From the NCBI RefSeq assembly GCF_030580995.1, contig NZ_JAUQSZ010000003.1, positions 186,001 to 250,000 on the forward strand: 64,000 nt of DNA. Reading direction: 5' to 3'. Under the pieces are notes generated by a model, which was not told the origin of the DNA, ran no database searches, and was given only the letters and a program-made list of their open reading frames with translations. The first letter of the stretch is position 1; every line of letters starts with the position of its first letter. This DNA comes from Sphingomonas immobilis. Lineage in GTDB: Bacteria > Pseudomonadota > Alphaproteobacteria > Sphingomonadales > Sphingomonadaceae. The position numbers and the translations under genes were made by a program. This document shows positions 9,284 through 16,136 of the stretch, piece after piece.

Positions 9284-10168
9284 ATGACGGCGGCTAGGTC
9301 ATGGCTGATGGCGACTGCGCTGCTCGCGGGAATTGCGGCTGCCGTGCCCGTCCAAGCTGGCGAGCGGCGTGACGGCGGCAAGCTCGTTCTGACCGACGGC
9401 ATATCGACGGTCGAGGGATCGGCGGGCGGTGGCCTTGCAACTTGGGCGGTAATCGCGGGCGCGGAAACCAAGGACGGCATTGGCGGCACCGTTCACGCGA
9501 CATACGTCGCCTTGCCCGATTTCGACCTGACCAGTTTCGGCGGCGCCATCGGCATCTCGAACCGTGTCGAATTTTCTTACGCGCATCAGATCTTCGATAC
9601 TCGGGCAGTGGGCGCTGCGCTGGGGCTCGGGCAGGGCTTCACCTTCAATCAGGACCTGTTCGGCGCGAAAGTGCGGCTGATCGGTGACGCGGTCTATGAT
9701 CAGGACAGCCTCCTCCCGCAGATCGCGGTCGGCGTACAATATAAGATCGCCAATCGCGGAACCGTGATCCGGGCGGTCGGCGGGAGGCAGTCGCGCGGAA
9801 CCGACTTCTATGCGTCGGCGACGAAATTGGTGCTGTCGAAAAGCCTTTTGCTAGGCGCGACGGTGCGACTGACCAAGGCCAATCAGTTCGGTTTGCTAGG
9901 CTTTGGCGGCGACCAAGACGACAGCTACCGCGCGCAGTTCGAGGGATCAGTCGGAACGCTGCTCACCCCGAACCTGGCAATTGGCGGCGAATATCGCACA
10001 AAGCCGAGCAACCTCGGTTTTGCGCGCGAGCAGAATGCGTGGGACGGTTTCGCAGCATGGTCGTTCGACCGTCACGCGACACTGACGGTCGCCTATACCG
10101 ACCTCGGCGACATCGCCACCGTGCGCGGCCAGCGCGGTGCTTTGTTGTCGCTGCGTGGGCGTTTCTGA
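9284..10168 (+). CDS. DUF3034 family outer-membrane-like protein
   Basis: A 294-residue exported protein with a signal peptide at 1-25 (LLAGIAAAVPVQAG). The rest is rich in alternating glycine/aromatic strands (GGTVHATYVALPDFDLTSFGG) and ends in RF, typical of a small outer-membrane barrel. I recognise the opening GGKLVLTDGISTVEGSAGGGL as DUF3034. It is transcribed divergently from the cupredoxin/GGDEF-EAL pair across a 101-bp gap and is followed after 14 bp by the globin gene. The function of the family is not established; a pore or surface role is inferred from its shape. Confidence 0.8.
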   Translation: MTAARSWLMATALLAGIAAAVPVQAGERRDGGKLVLTDGISTVEGSAGGGLATWAVIAGAETKDGIGGTVHATYVALPDFDLTSFGGAIGISNRVEFSYAHQIFDTRAVGAALGLGQGFTFNQDLFGAKVRLIGDAVYDQDSLLPQIAVGVQYKIANRGTVIRAVGGRQSRGTDFYASATKLVLSKSLLLGATVRLTKANQFGLLGFGGDQDDSYRAQFEGSVGTLLTPNLAIGGEYRTKPSNLGFAREQNAWDGFAAWSFDRHATLTVAYTDLGDIATVRGQRGALLSLRGRF

Positions 10169-10182
10169 ACTAGGCTCGCGTC

Positions 10183-10653
10183 ATGATGATCGTGTTCTTT
10201 ACCGTCGCATTTGCCGCGCAGGCCGTGCCGCCGGGCGAGGAACCCGTCGAACCCTATACCCAGAGCGATGCCAACGCCGGCGCCACCCCGTTTCGCGGTG
10301 CGGGGATGCTGCGGGCGTTCCACGGCCGTACGGGCATCAACCGAATGACCGACGATTTCGTCGACCGGCTCCTCGCTGACAAGCGCATCACCGATATTTT
10401 CAAGAGCCAGGACATCGTGCGCCTACGCCGTCTGCTCAAAGAGCAATTTTGCTACATCCTTAACGGCGGCTGTGCGTACACCGGGCGCACGATGAAGGCC
10501 TCCCATAACAATCTCGGCATTCAAGAGGCCGATATGGGCGCATTGGTCGAGGATCTGCAGGCCGCCATGAGGAAGGAGAAAATCGGCTTCTTCGAGCAGA
10601 ATCGCTTTTTGGCGAAGCTGGCACCGATAAAGCGCGAGGCCGTCCAGCGCTGA
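10183..10653 (+). CDS. Exported group 1 truncated hemoglobin
   Basis: A 156-residue protein. A short hydrophobic N-terminus (MMIVFFTVAFAAQA) suggests export. The remainder fits a truncated globin: GRTGINRMTDDFVDRLLAD covers the B/E region, FCYILNGGCAYTGR leads into MKASHNNLGI with the proximal His, and AMRKEKIGFFEQNRFLAKLAPIKR forms the last helices. It would bind heme and a gaseous ligand (O2 or NO), here in the periplasm. It lies 14 bp after the DUF3034 gene, suggesting one transcript. The link to the divergent c-di-GMP sensor is inference. Confidence 0.8.
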   Translation: MMIVFFTVAFAAQAVPPGEEPVEPYTQSDANAGATPFRGAGMLRAFHGRTGINRMTDDFVDRLLADKRITDIFKSQDIVRLRRLLKEQFCYILNGGCAYTGRTMKASHNNLGIQEADMGALVEDLQAAMRKEKIGFFEQNRFLAKLAPIKREAVQR

Positions 10654-10865
10654 ACGAGCTTGGCGCATGCTGTCGAAGACGCGAGCATAGCGCACCGCCT
10701 CTTATTCCAAATTGAACGGCTGCAATGATGGCGCCTAACGGCCCTTGCCCTCAGAAAACTTCCAAATCCAATCCGCGGAAGAATTGCTCGCTGTGGGCTG
10801 GTACGCGACCAATCGTGTTGGCTATTGTTGTTTCGGCGGCCCGTTGAATGAGCTAGCCAGTCGTT

Positions 10866-11345
10866 ATGACGAGAGGGCAAAATTCAAGAATTTCAGCTGC
10901 CAACGGTAGCGAAGCCGCGCCGAACGTGACAGCGCCTGTCGCGCTTTCTGAGAACGCCGCTCCCGCTATTGCTCCCTATCCGTTCCTGACAAACGGCGGC
11001 GCCTGCGCCAAACTCATTGCTGCAAAGGACTGGACGCCGACCCCACTCGGATCAATTGAAAGTTGGCCAGCGAGCCTCAAGACCGCCACCGCCATAGTGC
11101 TGCGATCTCCCGTGCCAATCGTCATGTTGTGGGGTAGCGCCGGCATCATGCTGTACAACGACGCTTACTCAGCGTTCGCCGGCGGTCGGCATCCCCGATC
11201 ATTGGGATCAAACGTTCGCGACGGATGGCCGGAAGTCGCAGACTTCAATGAGACTATCATGCGCGCGGGCCTCGCCGGCGAGACGCTGCATTATCGTGAT
11301 CAAGAGCTGACACTCTACCGGCACGGCTCGCCCGAGCAGGTTTAG
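10866..11345 (+). pseudogene. N-terminal fragment of a hybrid histidine kinase, ended by an in-frame TAG
   Basis: This 159-codon piece covers the first PAS-like sensor domain (SPVPIVMLWGSAGIMLYND, GWPEVADFNETIM). It stops at TAG 11343-11345. The next codon is ATG and the same reading frame runs on for 719 codons. Across the stop the text is GSPEQV-stop-MDLDYSPV. In related kinases I know, this stretch is continuous and carries Trp at the stop position, so a single TGG to TAG change is the simplest explanation. Read-through or re-initiation is possible. A sequencing error cannot be excluded from the sequence alone. Confidence 0.75.
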
Positions 11346-13505
11346 ATGGATCTCGATTATTCGCCGGTGCTCGGGGAGGACGGCGAGCCGGCCGGCATCA
11401 TCTGCATTTTGGCGGAAACGACCGAGCGGGTGGCAGCCGAGCGACGAACAGCATTCCTGCTTTCGCTGTCGGATGCGCTTCGGCCGCTTGCCACGCCGGC
11501 GGCGATCATGGCGCTGGCGGCCGAACGCCTGGGCGAACAGCCCAACGCGAGCCGTGTCTTCTATGCCGAGATCGCCAACGGTCTGATGACGGTGGAGGCT
11601 GACCACGCACGCGGCGTCGCTTCGATCGTTGGCAAGCATTCGCTTGAGGCGTTCGGTCCCGATCTGCTCAATGCCTATCGCACCGGCGCACCGGTTGTGG
11701 TTCACGACGTCGCCGGCGACGGGCGGCTCAGCGAACCAGCCCGCGAAGGTCTTCAATCGCGCGAGGTCGGTGCGTTTGTCGATGTCGTGCTCTTCAACGA
11801 AGACCTATGGGTCGGCCTTCTAGCGGTGCAGAGCGCATCGTCGCGAACCTGGACGGCAGCTGAAGAAAGCCTCGTTCAGGAAGTAGGCGAACGCATCAGG
11901 CCGGCGGTCGAACGCGCGCATGCGGAGGTCCGCCTGCGCGAGCTTAACGAGACGCTCGAGCAGCAGGTGGTCGAGCGGACCGAGGAGCTTCGCCGCTACC
12001 AAGACATCGTCGAGGCGACGGTCGCGCCGATCTGCGCCTTTGACACCAATTTCCGCCTGATCGCGTTCAACCGAGCGCACAATGACGAATTCAGGCGGGT
12101 CAACGGCTTCGACACGAAGATCGGTGACGTTTTCCCGGATCAATTCATCCCCGAGCAAAACGCGGCCATGCGGCGCCTAATGGGTCGCGCCTTGGCAGGC
12201 GAGAGCTTCACGGTCCTCGAGGAGTTCGGCAGGCCCGAGCTCGGCACGCCGTGCTGGGAAATCACCTATACGCCGCTTCGCGATGGTGCGGGCACTGTCG
12301 TCGGCGCTTTCCACAGCGCGATCGACATTTCAACGCGGCTGGTGGCGCAGGCCGAGCTGGAGGTGGCGCAGGAGGCCTTGCGCCAGAGCCAGAAGATGGA
12401 GGCGATGGGCAGCCTGACTGGCGGCGTCGCGCATGACTTCAACAATCTGCTGACGCCAATCATAGGCTCGCTCGACATGCTGGTTCGAAAGGAGCTTGGC
12501 AACGAGCGCGAACAACGGCTCATCGGAGGCGCATTGCAATCTGCCGAGCGCGCCAAGACGCTCGTTCAGCGGCTGCTCGCGTTTGCACGCCGCCAACCCC
12601 TGCAGCCGACGCCGATCGATCTCGAAGACCTCGTCTGCAGCATGGCCGATCTCATCGGTTCGACCTTGGGGCCGACGATTGCCGTCAACCTGGACATCGA
12701 GGCGAACCTTCCGCCTGCGAGTGCCGACGCCAATCAGCTGGAGATGGCGCTCCTCAATCTGGCGGTGAACGCCAGGGATGCCATGCCCGATGGCGGCGTG
12801 CTCACGATCGGAGCCCATCGCTGCAGCGTTACAGACGGCGACGTCGCTGGCATCTCAGCCGGCAGTTATGTGTGTCTCGTCGTGCAGGACACTGGCACTG
12901 GAATGGACGCGACCACGGTGGCGCGCGCCATCGAACCGTTCTTCTCGACCAAAGGCGTCGGCAAAGGGACTGGCCTCGGACTTTCCATGGTCCACGGTCT
13001 CTTGGCGCAGCTCGGCGGGGGACTCACGATCGACAGCGCGCCTGGTCTCGGAACGAAGATCCAGCTTTGGATTCCGATCAGCGCCGAGGTCGTAATTATC
13101 GATGCCCAAGCGCCACCGATCTTGCTTGCATCGGATTTTGCCGGCCGCGCATTGCTCGTGGAAGATGAGGAGCTCGTTCGCATCAGCACCGCCGAGATCC
13201 TCGTTGACCTGGGGTACGAAGTTTCGGAGGTCAGCTCGGCGGAGGATGCGCTTCGCCTCGTTAGCGAGGGCTTTGTACCAGATGTGCTGATAACTGATCA
13301 CCTCATGCCCGGCATGAGCGGCGCCGAACTGGCGCGCAGCCTGAAGTCTGGTCAACCCCAGCTTCCTGTGCTGATTGTCTCGGGCTATGCCGATGCGGAC
13401 GGCATTGCTCCCGATCTTCCCCGGCTTACCAAACCGTTTCGAAAGGATGAGCTGGCCGCCAGTCTGTCTGCGCTGTCCCTTTCGAGAGCGCATCAATCCG
13501 GTTAG
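11346..13505 (+). CDS. Hybrid histidine kinase, main portion (GAF-PAS-HisKA-HATPase-REC)
   Basis: 719 codons in the same frame as the preceding fragment, starting at the ATG directly after the TAG. It opens with the end of the interrupted PAS domain, then a GAF-like domain (about 30-185), a short coiled coil, and a PAS domain (about 215-335). HisKA carries the His in GGVAHDFNNLLTP, and the ATPase boxes are LLNLAVNARDAMPDGG, QDTGTGMD and GTGLGLSMVHG. A receiver holds VEDEELVR, the phospho-Asp in LITDHLMPGMSG and KPF. All catalytic motifs are intact, so re-initiation would give an active kinase without its first sensor. There is no obvious ribosome site in front of this ATG. Confidence 0.8.
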   Translation: MDLDYSPVLGEDGEPAGIICILAETTERVAAERRTAFLLSLSDALRPLATPAAIMALAAERLGEQPNASRVFYAEIANGLMTVEADHARGVASIVGKHSLEAFGPDLLNAYRTGAPVVVHDVAGDGRLSEPAREGLQSREVGAFVDVVLFNEDLWVGLLAVQSASSRTWTAAEESLVQEVGERIRPAVERAHAEVRLRELNETLEQQVVERTEELRRYQDIVEATVAPICAFDTNFRLIAFNRAHNDEFRRVNGFDTKIGDVFPDQFIPEQNAAMRRLMGRALAGESFTVLEEFGRPELGTPCWEITYTPLRDGAGTVVGAFHSAIDISTRLVAQAELEVAQEALRQSQKMEAMGSLTGGVAHDFNNLLTPIIGSLDMLVRKELGNEREQRLIGGALQSAERAKTLVQRLLAFARRQPLQPTPIDLEDLVCSMADLIGSTLGPTIAVNLDIEANLPPASADANQLEMALLNLAVNARDAMPDGGVLTIGAHRCSVTDGDVAGISAGSYVCLVVQDTGTGMDATTVARAIEPFFSTKGVGKGTGLGLSMVHGLLAQLGGGLTIDSAPGLGTKIQLWIPISAEVVIIDAQAPPILLASDFAGRALLVEDEELVRISTAEILVDLGYEVSEVSSAEDALRLVSEGFVPDVLITDHLMPGMSGAELARSLKSGQPQLPVLIVSGYADADGIAPDLPRLTKPFRKDELAASLSALSLSRAHQSG

Positions 13506-13577
13506 TCACCTATCGGCGATGGACCTCTTGCGCGCGCAAGCGGGATCGTAGGCTCGCTCTCATCGAATGTCGGCTAG

Positions 13578-13706
13578 CCACTACAGATTCCCAGACTCGC
13601 CGAACAATCGGTCGGTTCAGACGGCCGCCTCGAGATCTCGTACGACCCAGAATTGCTGCACAACGGCCGCTGGACCGCAGACGCCTTCAGCGCGCTCCGC
13701 GAATAG
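13578..13706 (+). other. Short open remnant, possible gene tail
   Basis: A 43-codon frame without a start codon, ending in TAG at 13704-13706. It reads like real protein (SDGRLEISYDPELLHNGRWT, then ending in FSALRE) rather than antisense noise. It lies between the broken kinase and the hydrolase gene and may be the tail of a lost gene. I do not recognise the family. Confidence 0.3.
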
Positions 13707-13737
13707 CTAATGCGACCAGTCTCTTTTAGAACAATCG

Positions 13738-14511
13738 TCACTGCGTCGCGGCGAGGATCACAGCAACCGTTTCTTCTGGCTGGTCCCACATCGGAAAATG
13801 CCCGCTTGCCTCAAACCAGTGCAGGGTGGCGGAAGGAAAGGCCGCCCTCGCCCGTGCTGCCTGTCTCGGTAGACACAGACGATCATGGCGGCCCCAGCCG
13901 ATCACAATCCGAAGCGCTGGATCAGCGGCTGGACCAGTTTGCTCAGGTCCGCCTGCAAGGTCACCGACTAACGCATCGAATGTCGCTGTCGTGCTGAGCG
14001 TGGTCAGCTCCGTTGCAACGATCTTTGGATCGAGCGCCCAAGGACGGGCCGACAGCTGCGCCAGCAAAGCAGTGCGGGAAGCAGCGTTTGCGCTCAGCTT
14101 CGGCAGGAGAGGCCGGATTGCCCGAACCAGCCGTCCTGATAGTCCTATCGTCGTCTTGAAGAATGTGCGCTCCCAACCGCGCCAAAACCCCCCTGGATCC
14201 AGCGCCACGACGTTGCCGACCCGACCACGCCGAGCAAGTTCAAGGACGATCCGCGCACCCATCGAGCTTCCAACGACGTCGATCCCGTCCAGCCCCTTGT
14301 CGACAAGATAGCGCTCGACGCTACCAACCAGACCATCGAACGTTCCGCTATCCTGCTCCGCCGGGGTGGCACCATGTCCCGGAAGGTCAATCGCGATCAC
14401 GGTCCGTTCGGCATTGAGCCGGTCAACTATAGTGTCCCACGATCGCCAGCTGCCGCCAAGACCGTGAATCAGGAGCAGCTTACGGCCAGAGCCGCGTTGA
14501 ACTTCGTTCAT
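13738..14511 (-). CDS. Alpha/beta hydrolase
   Basis: A 257-residue soluble hydrolase of the alpha/beta fold. The oxyanion-hole motif is LLLIHGLGGSWRSW, the nucleophile elbow is VVGSSMGARIV (G-x-S-x-G), the acid is in VIGWGRHDRLCLP and the catalytic His in FEASGHFPMWDQPEE. The length is typical for a single-domain esterase or haloperoxidase-like hydrolase. It probably cleaves an ester or similar bond; the substrate is unknown. It stands alone between the kinase remnants and the exonuclease. Confidence 0.82.
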   Translation of the reverse strand: MNEVQRGSGRKLLLIHGLGGSWRSWDTIVDRLNAERTVIAIDLPGHGATPAEQDSGTFDGLVGSVERYLVDKGLDGIDVVGSSMGARIVLELARRGRVGNVVALDPGGFWRGWERTFFKTTIGLSGRLVRAIRPLLPKLSANAASRTALLAQLSARPWALDPKIVATELTTLSTTATFDALVGDLAGGPEQTGPAADPALRIVIGWGRHDRLCLPRQAARARAAFPSATLHWFEASGHFPMWDQPEETVAVILAATQ

Positions 14512-14632
14512 TCAGGAACACTCTCGTTGTTTGATTCCCTGAACGACCATGCTCAGCGTTCGGGGCCAACAAGAGTCTCGATTGATGGCGGCCGATGCGT
14601 GCCGCGTATCGACCGCAACGTCTCAGTCGCGG

Positions 14633-15517
14633 TCAGGACGCGACCGACCTCGTCAGGCGGCGCAGTATTTCGTCTTCCAGAACGATGCTGATATCCGCGC
14701 CACTGCGGCGTAATTCCTCGGCCTTGCGATGATCGGCGTGCGCCGTGAAAAAGCGACCAAAGGGCTGCTCCTTGCTGACGACCAGCATCGTCGTGGTCGC
14801 GCCGACCGCCGCAACGATGCAAGCACCTTCGGCCGCTAAAGCGCGCGCCAGCAAGCCGTCGCGCGGCGCCCCGAGGAGGGCAATGCGCTCACCTTTCAAA
14901 GGGCCGCACGGCGCGGCCTTGGGAGCCGGACCGCACCGCCCACGTGCCGGTGTGAGCCAGCCAGCAAGGTCGATCCCCGTGTGCTCCATCGCCCGCACGA
15001 CCACTGTCCCCGCCGCGCGGGCGTCGCTGAGCGCATCGTGATGCTTATGCCGGATGCCAAGATATTTGGTCAGCACGTTGAGGCGGTGGCTCGAGAGTTC
15101 TGGCCAGGCGCGCTTGGCAACGCGAACGCTGTCGAGCCAAGTCGTCTCAATCACAGGCCGGCTATGAATGCGGCACGCAGCCCCCAACGCGCCTTTGTCG
15201 AAATAAGAATGCGCTACGGTGATCCGGCCACCAAGATGATCGTCGATCGCGGCATGCACGTCGGCGAAGGTGGGCGCTCCCTCGACGTGATCGCCGGTGA
15301 TCCCGTGAATACGGATGTTGAACGACGAAAAGCGGTCGAGCGGATCGACCAGCGTTTCATATTCAAAGACTTCGACGCCGTTCCGGAACCCAACGATCCC
15401 TACCTGGCAGATGCTGCTGACGTTCGAGCACGCGGTCTCGACGTCGACGACGACGAAGTCGGGCACCGTTTGGTCTGATGTGACTGGACCGTTGATCGAG
15501 AAGACAGATGCGCTCAT
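14633..15517 (-). CDS. DEDDh 3'-5' exonuclease with C-terminal BRCT-like domain
   Basis: About 294 residues from the ATG at 15517 (upstream ATGs at 15529 and beyond are possible; no clear ribosome site decides). The N-terminal domain matches the DNA polymerase III epsilon-type exonuclease: Exo I DFVVVDVETA, Exo II HSYFDKGAL region, and Exo III HHDALSDARAAG with the catalytic His and Asp. A BRCT-like fold follows from about residue 205 (LKGERIALLGAPRDGLLARALAAEG, VVSKEQPFGR). It would trim DNA or RNA 3' ends. Stand-alone epsilon-like nucleases with BRCT ends are known in repair, which fits the nearby NHEJ genes. Confidence 0.78.
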   Translation of the reverse strand: MSASVFSINGPVTSDQTVPDFVVVDVETACSNVSSICQVGIVGFRNGVEVFEYETLVDPLDRFSSFNIRIHGITGDHVEGAPTFADVHAAIDDHLGGRITVAHSYFDKGALGAACRIHSRPVIETTWLDSVRVAKRAWPELSSHRLNVLTKYLGIRHKHHDALSDARAAGTVVVRAMEHTGIDLAGWLTPARGRCGPAPKAAPCGPLKGERIALLGAPRDGLLARALAAEGACIVAAVGATTTMLVVSKEQPFGRFFTAHADHRKAEELRRSGADISIVLEDEILRRLTRSVAS

Positions 15518-15639
15518 CTGGCGGAACATATCGTGTCCGGCATCGCTTCGCACCCCCTTATGTTCTCAGCCGGCCGATGGGTCTTGGCGGCTGCATGACA
15601 ATCCCCATATCCGTTTCAAGTCTCTGGAAACGGATAGAA

Positions 15640-15903
15640 ATGGCAAACGGCTGGGCACCCGACAGCGCGGTTCAGGATCAAATCGACGATACGGTAAAGG
15701 ACGCTGTCGCATTCGCACGCGCGCGCATGCCGTCCGGGCCGAGCGCCGAGGATTGCGATCTGTGCGGAGAAGAGATTTCGGAGCGGCGACGCGCTGCCGT
15801 TCCCGGTGTCCGCACATGTGTTGCCTGTCAGTCGGAGCGCGACAAGCGCCCCGCCCTTTCCGGCATCAACCGTCGCGGTAGCAAGGACAGCCAGTTGCGG
15901 TAG
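15640..15903 (+). CDS. DksA/TraR-type C4 zinc-finger protein (YbiI-like)
   Basis: An 87-residue protein. The ATG at 15640 is chosen from a longer frame because family members begin near MANGWAPDSAVQDQIDD. The four-cysteine zinc finger is CDLCGEEI then CVACQSERD, and the C-terminus GINRRGSKDSQLR is typical of the YbiI group. Proteins of this group resemble the zinc end of DksA and may contact RNA polymerase, but this small form lacks the DksA coiled coil. It ends against the start-proximal piece of a convergent decayed gene. Confidence 0.8.
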   Translation: MANGWAPDSAVQDQIDDTVKDAVAFARARMPSGPSAEDCDLCGEEISERRRAAVPGVRTCVACQSERDKRPALSGINRRGSKDSQLR

Positions 15904-16002
15904 CCCCAATCGCCTGCCGATCTGCCGGTAACTCTGGCCCGATGCGCGGAGCCTGCGAGCGTTCTCAAGGTTCGTCGTGGCCAGTTGTGACGGAGTTAGC
16001 AT
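15895..16002 (-). pseudogene. Truncated helix-turn-helix gene fragment
   Basis: An ATG at 16002 opens 36 codons that read as the start of an HTH protein: NLENARRLRASGQSYRQIGR followed by RLGLPQ, with the alternating hydrophobic pattern of a recognition helix. After LPQ the frame runs into the antisense of the zinc-finger gene and loses protein-like composition. The similarity is to small sphingomonad proteins that begin with an NLENARRLRA helix. It is probably a 5' remnant left by a deletion or rearrangement. Confidence 0.45.
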
Positions 16003-16136
16003 CGCGACCACCCTATCGCAAAGGCTTCCGGGCGCGGGCAACCTTTGACACCAAAGCAGGTGTGCAAAGCTCATAGGTGCGGGGCCTGGACGGGCAGAAC
16101 CGTCTTCTCCGTATAAATTGTTTCGCGGTACCCTGA

